Shown one piece after another: positions 48,463-59,462 of a stretch of 64,000 nucleotides of DNA (position 1 is its first letter; each line of letters opens with the position of its first letter). Below the pieces are notes generated by a model that did not search any database, was not told the origin of the DNA, and worked only from the letters and a program-made list of their open reading frames with translations. This DNA comes from Brienomyrus brachyistius (Eukaryota > Chordata > Actinopteri > Osteoglossiformes > Mormyridae): positions 12,854,536 to 12,918,535 of the forward strand of contig NC_064534.1 in assembly GCF_023856365.1 (NCBI RefSeq), read 5' to 3'. The position numbers and the translations under genes are program-made.

Positions 48463-50088
48463 AAGACACACACTCTACATATAAACACACACCATATTTG
48501 GCATATTGATTAAATGAATTAAATGAGCTGGTGATGAAGTTTATTAAATTTAATTAACTGTAGCATTGTTATTCAAGCCATCCCAAATATCAATAACTTT
48601 TTGGAGAACATACGACATTTGCTTCTTCATTTGATTATATTCTCAGGTTAAATTATTAGGTCCAAAGCAATTAACTTCGAACACGTCGCTCCTCCAAACC
48701 CACACTTCATTGACATTTTTTGCAGAATATTATTTATATGTGTATTTATGTGTTATGTAGGCTACGCAATATTTAGATGCATATCGATAGACATGGCATT
48801 ACAGAAGGAACTAAATATTGTTGGCGTTTTTTCTGCTATCTATATATAAACATTCCAAAATATCCGGGGGATGATGTTTACTCTCCATGAGACATGTTAA
48901 TTTCTTTAGTTCATCTTTAGTTCTCCATTTCCTCCTCGCTCCCTAGCCCTGTGTGCACTACATCAGCGAAGTCAAAAAAAGTTTTTCCCAGTTTTCGATA
49001 GCCTGGTCGCACGCGAAGACCTTGCCTGCATCGAAATTAACTGGAGACGACAAACGGGTCCTAGCGCCGGCAAATTCGACAAGAAAACAAAGCTCAACTT
49101 CAAAGTAGCTCCATAATGTATATTTAAGCAGTGTAGCTTAGCAGCGTAATTTCTTACTCTTCTCTTGAATGTTCAGCTAGGCCTTTATTTATCTTGGTCG
49201 TATAGCTCGCATGTCATCACAAAGACCAATAGCCGAACTCAGGCGTCTATGGTGATGCATTACAACTCACAGAAATAATTTTTCTGGAAAATTCTCCACC
49301 GTTGTAATACAAAAAAATGACTGTATATTGTAATTACGGCTCTCTTTCCAGTCATTGCAAAGCGTGTTCCTGCCGAAGCGGCGGTATTGTTTGTTCTTGT
49401 TAAAATTCACTGTTTCGGTAAGTATCCTTGAGAAGTTATTCCGGTCATCGTAATGTCAAGGAGCTGATAATGTTGCGTTTATTAACTATTCATAATAAAT
49501 ATTCTTTCAAGGTCAACATTATTTCAACAGGCCCACAATATTAAACTTCGCACCACTTTTCCTTGTAGGCTAGTTTGTATTGTATTTTGAAATACCAGGC
49601 AGTCCGATTAATATTTTTAAAAAGAAGCAAAACAACCGCAAAATATAATGCAATCTCTCAGAACAGCTTCCATTACTTATCTCTGCCAACAGCAATCCCA
49701 GTTCATTCTGTACACCCTGTATTGATTTAGCATACCTAAAAGATCAAGTACATACATATATAAACACACACACGCACACACAAATATGTATACTAAGTAC
49801 ATGTTCATTAATGTTGTTAATGCTTTTAATATGACTTAAGCGTATGTAACTGCGTGTAAATGGCGAAAATCGATTATTAATATAATTTTTGTGATAACCG
49901 TTAATCCTCGTCTTTTTTCGCACACCTGTGATTGGGGAATCGATTCATAAAGAATTACTTTCCTTTTAATAATTCAAAAGCAACAGGAAAACATCGTTGG
50001 TTATCCAATATCTCGTTTTGAAAACATCTCTATTTATGAAGATCTGTTACGAAAGTCAAGTAGGCTTTTGTTTCGGTTCGTCGGTCGT

Positions 50089-50954
50089 CGGCGCTAGGAC
50101 CCTGTGAGCGCTTAGGGAGGGATGCGCGCAGCGCGCCCAGTAACTGGAGTTGAGTGTGACAGAGTGGCAGGCAGAAACCGCTAGATGTTAGGAATTACGG
50201 GCGACCCGGACTCGCACCACCGTTATTCACACACGCAGTTACTCCCAGGATTTATTTTAAATGAGCACCGGGATCCAGCTACTGGGCACGGCGGACTAGC
50301 AACGCTCAAGCTTGTTGCATCTTACGAGGAAAAGGCAGCGTCTTGTCAGATCCCGGTGTTAAGAATTGAACGTGTACATTTTGTAGGCGTGCGCTCTTTC
50401 AATTAATTGTATTTTTTTGGGCTCCAGTGAAAAGCCAAGAAATTACTACAAATAAGTAAATATATGTTTATGTTGCTTGGCTTTACTGTGTTTTTTCCTG
50501 TTTTTGGCGTATACCGGTGTCGATTTATTAGTCACTGAAGATAAATATTTGCGCACGTTTAGAAATGACAGAAAAATGCCTTAATTTGAAGGAAGAATTT
50601 TCCATCCAGTTTTTATATTAAACCGTTAAATTGCTTCAACTGAAACTTAAAACGGACCACCTTCTTTTAATATGACTTAAGCGTTTTTCAAGAATTTGGG
50701 GCCAGTCATTCACTTGGGATATTCTTCACATTACCAACATTTCATTTTGACTGCTATCCGACTTTTAAAACCCATGGAATAAGAGCTTTGCAGGACACAT
50801 CGTCTTTTGCCATTGTTATTTTCCAGAACAATTTAAAGTCCAGCTTTAACTTAGCAGACCGTGGTTCACGTTGCAGCTTCTTTCCGCCCAGGAGAGCCTC
50901 GCGCCGTCGGTATGGGCTGACCGGAGAACGGCGGAGGTGAGATTAACGGGGACA
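50089..50954 (+). promoter_or_regulatory. adgra2: adgra2 upstream and leader region
   Basis: A GC-rich patch at about 50083-50147 (GGAGGGATGCGCGCAGCGCG) interrupts long AT-rich DNA and is a plausible TATA-less start region. Downstream lie several upstream ATGs, for example an open frame of up to 73 codons at 50185-50406. The exact start site and any 5'UTR intron cannot be fixed from sequence. Confidence 0.4.
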
Positions 50955-51199
50955 ATGCGGTTGCCCGGCGTTGGCGTCCCGTTTTGGGGTCGCGTCTTGC
51001 TGCTGCTGGTCTGTTGGACCGCCTTCGAGGCAAAGCTCGCCCATGCCTGCCCCAGGCTCATCATTAGCGGCTGCAGCTGTACAGACGAGCGATCCAAGGC
51101 TCATGGAACGCCGGCTGTGCGGAAACGAGTGAGCTGTAGTGGCGAGGAACTGTCCGAAACTCCGCAAGTCAGCCTCCTCCCGGATCGCACCGTTACTTT
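50955..51199 (+). CDS. adgra2: Adhesion GPCR A2 (GPR124), coding exon 1
   Basis: ADGRA2 is an adhesion GPCR that works with Reck as a Wnt7-specific co-activator of canonical Wnt signalling in brain vessel formation. The exon encodes 81 residues and two bases of the next codon. It has a signal peptide ([20 protein letters not shown] then [11 protein letters not shown]), a Cys-rich start ([20 protein letters not shown]), and [13 protein letters not shown] followed by [10 protein letters not shown]. That order is the N-terminal cap before the leucine-rich repeats of ADGRA2. The C-x-C-x2-E-R-x-K pattern and VSCSG separate it from ADGRA3. ATG 50955 is the only ATG opening this frame and has A at -3. 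The donor is TTT|GTAAGT (phase 2). All other exons are beyond the window. Confidence 0.88.
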
Positions 51200-51901
51200 G
51201 TAAGTCAGCTGGTTTCACTCTCAAGATTACTTTATTAATAGAATTTGGAATTTTATGTGAGATTAACATTGTTAATTGTGTTTTTATGCGCATTATTTGC
51301 ATGATTACATCATTGCTGTTTCGGCGGTAGCTTCGCGGAACTTGAAAATAAAATTATTAGTACTGAACGCTTAAAAGCTTTTAGGTGTATTGCTAAGTCA
51401 GAAAGTATGACTTACAGTGCAATACTTTACAGTGATAAAAACTGTCAGCCCCCCTCAAGGTCAGGCCAAAGGGATGATTCCATGTTTCTCTTCATCCTTT
51501 CTTCAAAAAGGGAGGAAGGGGGGGGGGGGGGCTGTCATTGAAAATGTGCTGAGCTAGACGAACACGCACACACTCACATAAAAGATTAAATGCACACTGA
51601 TATGAGAGAGATTTTAAGGGGGAGGTAGTGGGGAGGCCTTATTAGGAGTGAATTTGGGCTTCCCTCACAGGGTAACTGAACGCAGCTGTATTGGTCATGG
51701 TAGAATATGGTAGACATGCTGTAATAGAGTCCCACGGTATGCAGGGTAATTTCCCTAAATGACTGCTTTACAGGTTAAACAAACAAGGACTTACAATGAA
51801 ATCCTGCTAGGTGTTTTGAGAAGTGCATAGAAAGAATATCAATTTTTGATGTTTTATTCATGACATTTCTGGTTCCTTTGCACCAAACCTACACCAAATA
51901 T

Positions 51902-52266
51902 CCATCCATCCATCCATTTTCCAAACCGCTTATCCTACTGGGTTGCGGGGGGTCCGGAGCCTATCCCGGAAGCAATGGGCACAAGGCAGGGAACAACCCA
52001 GGATGGGGGGCCAGCCCATCGCAGGGCACACTGACACACCACACCAGTCACTCACACACGCACACCTACGGGCAATTTAGTAACTCCAATTAGCCTCAGC
52101 ATGTTTTTGGACTGTGGGGGGAAACCGGAGTACCCAGAGGAAACCCCACGACGACATGGGGAGAACATGCAAACTCCACACACATGTGACCCAGGCGGAG
52201 ACTCGAACCCGGGTCCCAGAGGTGTGAGGCAACAGTGCTAACCACTGCACCACCATGCCGCCCCCC
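51902..52266 (-). mobile_element. Intact tRNA-derived SINE, 365 bp
   Basis: On the minus strand it starts GGGGGGCGGCATGGTGGTGC and carries an A box (TGGTGCAGTGG, 52242-52252) and a B box (GGTTCGAGTCT, 52199-52209), the internal Pol III promoter. The body has the fish-repeat landmarks (TCCGGGATAGGCTCCGGACC, GGATAAGCGG) and ends in (GGAT)n. A perfect 12-bp direct repeat TACACCAAATAT flanks it (51890-51901 and 52267-52278). That shows target-primed insertion and fairly recent arrival. Confidence 0.92.
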
Positions 52267-52699
52267 TACACCAAATATGATAATCATAATTTACTTCTGG
52301 TGAAGAGAAAAGCTACAACTCATCATGATATGGAGAACGGGATCAGTATTGTGATTGACACAGTCAATGGCGTTCAGTGATCAGCTTTGCCCTTTGCAGT
52401 GGTCAAGACCTTCGAACTGAAGAGTGTAGTAATCTGTAGTCTCGGAGGACGTCTCCTCAGCCAGCTTCTTCATTTTAGATAATCCAGTTCTTCTATCTCC
52501 GAAGTATATATTGGCTTCCTCTTATTGCAACACATTGGCTTCCAGGTCATTCAAAATAAATCACTAGTGTTGCACTCATGTAAATGATTAGATATGTATT
52601 TGGACAATATAGTGGGCTTTGGGCTAGACTGGGATTAAGATTTGACCCTGGACTTTGTGGCCCATCGCAGCGGCTGCACTGTAAGTTTTGCCAAGGGGT

Positions 52700-52862
52700 C
52701 TGTGTGTGTGTGTGTGTGTGTGGGGGGGGGGGGTCCTATGAAAATGTCCACGGATCTTCTGAAATAGACGGGGCTATGGGCTAGACTGGGATTAAAATTT
52801 GACCCTTAAATTTTGCCAAGGGGTGTGTGTGTGCGTGTGTGGGGGGGGGGGGTCCTATGAAA
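52700..52862. repeat. Local duplication with (GT)n-(G)n core
   Basis: TTTTGCCAAGGGGT..(GT)n..(G)n..GTCCTATGAAAATGTCCACG occurs twice (about 52687-52760 and 52813-52873), with GGGCTAGACTGGGATTAA also duplicated just upstream of each. A tandem duplication of about 120 bp. Confidence 0.85.
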
Positions 52863-54439
52863 ATGTCCACGGATGCCAGGTGACCGACCCAGCCCTGAAA
52901 AGTAACCAAGTTACCTGGCATATGATTAGTGTCCTTTCAGTAATGCTGGAGGAGCCTCAATGCCTCAGGCCCCATCGTCACCTTGCTGGTGGCGCCTCAC
53001 ATTGGACCCTAGTGAGACGATCTCGTCTCCCGCTCTGTCACATTTCTGTCGCTATAAATCCTGAGTCTGACTGGAGGAAACACGCAGGCTCTGCCCCCCC
53101 CCCCCAGCCCCCACCCCCCTCAGCTCCCGCCGCCCTCCCGCCCACTCGTCTCCAGCTGACTTGGCCCCGCTAAACCAGGATAAACAGAAACACATTTCTG
53201 CTTCTTTTTTATGCGCCGTCTCTCGCTTTAATGGCGGCTTGGCTTCCCTCCCCTTTAATGCCATAACGTCCCAGCGATCCCAGCAGACAGCTCACAATCG
53301 CCTTCTGTTCCCCGGGCTGCTGCACCATCATCGTAAATGCTTCCTCCTACAGCGCTTTCCCTTTCTTACTCTGCCGATGCTCGCGCGAGGAAATCCGAGC
53401 TGTTCTGACGGGGACCGTTTGCTCTCCATTTACCATTTACGTGCTTTTATCCCGCCTGGTAACTTTCTAGCTATATTTCAATAAAACCGAAGGGTTAAAA
53501 TATTAAAGAATAGGATAGAGAGATCGCTGCTGGGTCTGGGCTTAGTGCTTAGCCCAGGATTCTTGAGCATTGATTGATGATTCCTAATGTAAACATTACA
53601 AACTGCTACAATGTGCTTCACCAAATAGTCAGGCTTGTTTTAGCTCATTCTTAATTTTAGGAGTTACTTTTTGACTGATTTACACAACGGGAAACTCTAA
53701 CCTTAGCTCTCGTCAAACTTACCATGGTCACCGCTCGTCTTCTTCAATGCTCCTCTTCTTCAATGCTCCTCTTCGGCAGGTCCCATATGGATGCAGTAAG
53801 GCCCTTGTGGAGCCTACAGTGCATGCGAAGGATGAACAGATAGTGAATTTATGGCCAAAGGAGCTGGAGTTGGCCAGTGGGCCATACACAGGGCTTTGTT
53901 TCCCCTTCTTAAAGGCCAGATAAACATGTGTTGAACACATTTATGAAAACAAGAGAGGAAGAGAGGGAGAGACAAAGAGAAAGAGAAAACAAGAATTAGG
54001 ATGCTAGAGCTGCAAGTGTTTGCAGTTAATTGTACAGCCCAGTACCTATTAATCCAGTTTAATTGCTTTCCTGCATATATTTAAAATGAAGCTGTGAAGT
54101 TCGGTCAGGAAGCACCACACCAGGAGCAGGAAAAGCTGTCTGTGTTTTATGCAAAGAGAACCACGGAGTCTTTAAGTGTCCCCATAGGGTTCCATGAAAA
54201 CAAAGATGGCAACTGTTAGCTGGGTCATTGGGCTTTTTTTTTTTTTCTTAGCTCCCAGCTTCTGGTTCTCCGCCTTATGTATGGAGATAGCAGCCATAGC
54301 TCTCAGCATGCACTTGTGCCTTAAGCTACTCCCCTCCCAATTCGCACAGTCCTATCTCACCCCTTTTTTGTCTTTATCTGAATTTATGGAATGTCATCTT
54401 GGTGCACTGGTAATCTTGGCAGGAGGTTAGGGGCCTGAC

Positions 54440-55275
54440 TGGGAAGGGTTTATGGCCATGTGTTTGTAGGGGCTTGACATGTGTGAGCCTGCGGGCTGCG
54501 GCCTAAGAGGCTAGGGTCCTCGTTGCTAAGGGGGCTAGGGTCCATGAGCATAGAGTCTTGGTGATGTAGGGGGCTATGGTCCATAGACCTAGAGGTTTAG
54601 GGGGCTAAGGGCTAGGGTCCATGGGGCTGAAGGTTTAGGGGACTAGATTCTAGTGTCCATAAACCTAGAGGTTTAGGGGGCTAAGGGCTAGGGTCCATGG
54701 GGCTGAAGGTTTAGGGGACTAGATTCTAGCGTCCATAAACCTAGAGGTTTAGGGGGCTAAGGGCTAGGGTCCATGGGGCTGGAGACACCAAGGCTTAGGA
54801 ACTAGCATCCGTAGATCTATAGGTTTAAGGGCCTAGGGGCTAGGGTTCATGGGCCTAGATGCCTAGGGATTTAGATTCCATAGGCCTAGAGCAGGGTTGT
54901 CCAATCTTATCTGCAAAGGGCTGGTGTGTATGCAGGTTTTTGGGGGTAACCTATAGGTCAGCTGTTAAAATCCAGGCGTCAGGACTCTTCAGCCAATCAG
55001 TCCTCTAATTAGTAATCTAATTAGGGAGTTGCAGCGAAAACCCGCATACACACCAGCCTTTTGCGCATAAGACTGGCCACCTCTGGCATAGAGACTTAGT
55101 GGGCTAGGGTCCATTACCCTAGTGGCTTAGGGTGCTAAGGTCCATAGACCTAGAGATTTAGGGGTTTAGGGGCTAGGATTCATGAGCGTAGATTCTAAAG
55201 AGCCTAGGGGGCTAGGGTCCATAGATCTAGAGGCGTAGGGCACTATAGGGTCTATTGCCCTAGAGGCACAGGGGG
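54440..55275. repeat. Minisatellite with embedded 76-bp tandem
   Basis: Degenerate units of GGGCTAGGGTCCATAGACCT then AGAGGTTTAG. Within it three consecutive near-identical 76-bp copies start at 54581, 54657 and 54733. The array is interrupted by a MITE at 54892-55085. Confidence 0.9.
54892..55085. mobile_element. hAT-type MITE, 194 bp, inside minisatellite
   Basis: The left end CAGGGTTGTCCAATCTTATC pairs in reverse with the right (CAGAGGTGGCCAGTCTTATG), and inner arms share GGCTGGTGTGTATGC. Flanks GCCTAGAG (54884-54891) and GCATAGAG (55086-55093) are an 8-bp duplication with one change. Confidence 0.9.
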
Positions 55276-56156
55276 CTGTTCACCCATGTAATGCACAACA
55301 GCTGGCGCCCGTAACATTCCAGCTGAGGCCTTTTAGCCCATGGGAAATGCTGGTGGGGGTGTGTCCATTAATAGCTATCGTCATTTGTTTGTTGTTTCTA
55401 TAGAGTATGGAGGGACGATGCCAAAACCTTGCACCTCCATGGTGAACCCACTTCAGTGGGTTATATACCATAGGTGGGTCTGACGCTGTGGGTAGGCGTT
55501 TTGCCAGGCGTGACCGTACAGTGAAACCGTCCGGATCACTTTCCGAAAAGCCATCAATTACTCGGGGGTCTCCCGTACGTCCACAGCCTTTAGGACTCTT
55601 AATACCTGGATTAGTGTTCGAAGGCCAGACGGTTCCTACTATCTCTGGCCTTTGCCGTCATCCATTCGCCATCCTGCCATTTTCCCTCATCCCTGCCTCA
55701 CTTTCCCCTCGTTTCTGCCCACCCCCCCCCCCCCCCCCCCCCATCACGAGTTCATCCACGCGCAGTAACTCTCAACCTAAATATTTAGCCGTCTTGGTAG
55801 GAAACTGCGATATCTTAACTTCTTCCAGATGTGGGCCTGTGCTGCTCTGTATTTAAGGCTAATTACATGGGGCTGTGAAGGCACAGGATCCCTCTGAGAG
55901 GGAGAGGCAGCGGCTGGTGGCTTGGCAGCGCGTCCGCAGGGCCCGGACTGGCGGAGGGTCTCCACAGGGTCTCACCGCTGGGGCTTCGTGCTCCGCTGGG
56001 GGATCCGGAGGCACTAGTGGGGGGGAATGTGTGCGCCTTTAAATCAGTGAATTGAGTTTTGCTTTCCTGTAGCCCCAGACTGATTCCAAATGTACTCCAT
56101 GCAGAACATCTACGCAGGATGTTTGCTGATTATTACTGTCTATATCTTTTGAGGTT

Positions 56157-56299
56157 GTGTGTGTGTGTGTGTGTGTGCACTTCGGAGGTGACAACACATG
56201 TCACTGTCCGGTGGAGGAATATGTACCGCGGATGTGACTGGTCGTGTGGCAGTGCTTGTGTTTATGGGCGTGTGTGTGTGTGCGTGTGTGTGTGTGTGT
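56157..56299. repeat. Two (GT)n microsatellites
   Basis: (GT)n at about 56157-56178 and 56269-56299, the second with a GC interruption. Confidence 0.9.
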
Positions 56300-57109
56300 T
56301 CATACTCGCTGTGTTTATTGTGGTGTTATGATGCTCTGCAGTGTGGTACTCTGATTTGGCGTTTGCGAGACTCTGGGAGGTCTTGGTTGGGGAGGCCGCC
56401 TCGTAAGCCAGGGTGCTGAATTGTGTGGCACTAACTCCCCCGTCCTCCCCCAACACAAGCACACACACAAAATGACCGCACCCTACCTCTGCAGCGCCCC
56501 CCAGCTACAGGTCACTTTCACAATTTCAAAAACAGCAAAGCTAAATCCTGCCACTCCCTTCTGAGAAGAAAATCCAACTTTACTTCCGCAGTAACTTTAT
56601 TTTGTTTTTTTTTATCTAGTTACAGACAGATACTTTTCTGGTTAATTCATTCTGTTCATGCATATTTATCTCCTGAAAAAAAATCATTGCTTAGTCCATT
56701 GCAGCGGCTAACCAACGTAATATCCCAGAAACCACTTATTCCCAAAGTGGAAAGCCTGACCATCTTATATACTCAGAAGAGTGGAGTATATATTTGTAAA
56801 AGTGGGTATTTTTCACATTTTCTGTCCATATTATTCACTCTCTTACTTGAGTCAGGAAGGGAACTGATGAGGTGAAAATTTTGCAGACGGTAACTTTGTA
56901 GCACGACGTAGGGCTGTGAACAGTGTTTGGTTTCCGTTAAACGCGTCGGGCCACACATGCAACCTGCGTTGACGTCGCTCGGCAGGGGATCCTGAGCTGA
57001 TTGCTGGTTCCAGGTGGGCTGTTGCCAGGGTACGAGGATTTGCACCTCCTATAAATCCCTCAGAAGCTCTGCTGCCTCATACTGCCACTGCGTTCCATGG
57101 GCCAAGTGG

Positions 57110-57111
<2 letters not shown>

Positions 57112-57154
<43 letters not shown>
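57112..57154. repeat. (GT)21 microsatellite
   Basis: Uninterrupted GT repeat. Confidence 0.95.
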
Positions 57155-57157
<3 letters not shown>

Positions 57158-57523
57158 TCGCACTTCACTGCTTTCTCAGAATATATCTATAATGTAACTG
57201 CCGTTAAGATTTATGTTGTGTATCCGAGGCTTGATCCCCATGTTAGCTGTTTCATGTGTGTTGCCTGTGTAATTATGTAGAAGGACGTAAGCCCACTGTG
57301 GACCCCCACCTCCCTTATCCCCCCCCCCCCCCCCATCCTGGGAAGGCCCGGCATGTCAGGTCCAAACGAGCCGTGACCTGTGAAGCTTCACGGAGCCCAA
57401 TCTCAGAGTTGGGGCCACTGGGCTGGGAATGCAGGGAGAATTCCAGAAACAGGCTGTCAGCGGCCGAGGGATTTTATTTTTTTAACTGGGGGGAAAATTG
57501 AGAAGATGGGGGGAAGGGACCTA

Positions 57524-57525
<2 letters not shown>

Positions 57526-57587
<62 letters not shown>
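57526..57587. repeat. (GT)31 microsatellite
   Basis: About 62 bases of uninterrupted GT. Confidence 0.95.
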
Positions 57588-57588
<1 letters not shown>

Positions 57589-58021
57589 TTGTGTTGGCCC
57601 GGAGTCTGACCGGCAGGAAAAAAAAGTTAAATAAACAGAGATCTGACACTGCGAGCGCAGGCTGGAGTTACAGCACCTGCCGGTGCCACACGACCTCTGA
57701 CCCCCCGCCCCTTGTGTTGAGGGCCAAGGACCGAGGCCAGCCTCTAGATACGTTACATGGTAATGCTGGACTGTCACCCATTGCCTCGTGTTTGTCTTTG
57801 CGATTTTCCCTTATCCTACTAACTTACGATTTCTCTGTGTGCTGACTGTTCTCAGATATTATTGTTTTAAATGGTTTGGGGAATACTGCATAGCAACGTT
57901 ACACTCGTGAGTGTTATTTTGTTGTTGTAGTCATTCCTTTCAACTCTACTCTTCTTATCCGGGTCCAAAACTGTATAACTCGCTTTCTACCTCACCCGTT
58001 CTGAGGCGTACCTAACTACCC

Positions 58022-58079
58022 ACCCCCCCCCCTTCCTATCCTCAACCCCCCCCCAACACCCCCCCCCCCCCCCCCCCCG
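58022..58079. repeat. C-rich homopolymer cluster
   Basis: Three C-runs of roughly 8 to 19 bases separated by short interruptions. Confidence 0.9.
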
Positions 58080-58259
58080 CTTGACCGCATAAATGTTTTC
58101 CAGAGTTCCTGCCTGGGGACAGACTTGAGCACAAGAGCACAGATAAAGGGGCCAGTTTGTGTGGCTTGGATGCCTGTGGTTAAGGCCGTGCGACTGTGTG
58201 AGCAGCACCGTGTGTGATTGTGAGAGCAGAGAATACGCGGTGGGTGGGAGTGCAAGGGA

Positions 58260-59462
58260 GCTGCTGTGTGTCACTGTGTCAACATGTGTGACTGTCAGAG
58301 AAGGATACTGTGTGTGACTAGTCAGAGAGGGGTGCTACATGTGACTAAGTCAGAGAGGGGTGCTGTGTGCGACTGTGTCAGAGGGAGATGCTGTGTGCGA
58401 CTGTGTCAGAGAGGGATACTGTGCATGACTGTGTCGAAGAGGGATGTTGTGTGTGACTATGTCAGAGGGTGATTCTGCGTGTGGCTTCACAGGGATGCTG
58501 TGTGTGTGTATGTCAGTGAGGGGTGCTGTGTGTCACTGTGTCAGTAAGGGGTGCTGTATGTGACTGTTGGTGAGTGATGCTGTCTGTGACTGTGTCGGAG
58601 AGGAGTGGTGTGTGTGACTGTGACATAGGAGAATGCTGTGCGTTACTGTGAAATAGAGGATTGCTTTGTGTTGGACGGGGATGCTGTGTGACTGTGTCAG
58701 AGAGGGATGCTGTGTGTAACTGTGTCAACGGGAGATGATGTGTGTGACTGTTAGAGGGATGCTGTGTGTAACTGTGTCAGCGGGAGATGATGTGTGTAAC
58801 TGTATCAGAGAGGGATGCTGTGTGTAACTGTGACATAGGAGAATGCTGTGTGTAACTGTGACATAGGAGAATGCTGTGTGTTACTGTGACATAGAGGAAT
58901 GCTTTGTGTTGGAGGGGGATGCTGTGTGACTGTGTCAGAGAGGGATGCTGTGTGTAACTGTGTCAGAGGGAGATGATGTGTGTGACTGTGTCAGAGGGAG
59001 ATGATGTGTGTGACTGTGTCAGAGAGGGATGCTGTGTGTAACTGAGATGATGTGTGTGACTGTGTCACAGGGATGCTAAATGTGATTGTTTAAGTGAAGG
59101 ATGCTACCTGTGATTGTGTCACGGAATGCTGTGTGTGACTGTTAGAGGGATGCTGTGTGTGACTATCTGATAGGGATGCTGTGTTTGACTGTGTCAGAGG
59201 GAGATGCTGTGAATGACTGTATAAGTGAGGGGTGTTGTGTGTTACTGTGTCTAAGAGGTGCCGTGTGTGACTGTGTTAGAGGGTGATACTGCATGTGACT
59301 TTGACAGAGGGATGCTTCGTGTGACTGTGTCAGTGAGGGGTGCTGTGTGTAACTGTGTCAGAGAAGTGCTGTGTGTGACTGTGTATGAGAGGGATGCTGT
59401 GTGTGACTGTGTTAGTGATGGGTGCTGTGTGTGATTGTGTATGAGAGGGATGCTGTGTGTGT
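58260..59462. repeat. 1.2-kb minisatellite, about 28-bp unit
   Basis: Some forty degenerate copies of GATGCTGTGTGTGACTGTGT plus CAGAGAGG, with higher-order blocks (for example ACATAGGAGAATGCTGTGTG repeated near 58831-58880). Confidence 0.92.

Larger units (their letters stand above)
40791..50088. other. Spacer between pdlim2 and adgra2
   Basis: About 9 kb with no supported gene. It contains a LINE remnant (41515-42700), a (GT)n tract, a GC-richer patch with an odd open frame (43552-43884), a C-run and a G-run, a 25-30 bp minisatellite (45765-46100), an old SINE copy, a MITE (47631-47761) and a long AT microsatellite. From about 48460 to 50060 it is AT-rich and featureless to my reading. Confidence 0.55.

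Noticed and set aside
50871..50954. 28-codon N-terminal extension of adgra2
   Set aside because: The extension would have to start at TTG. The first ATG in frame is 50955 and begins a proper signal peptide.
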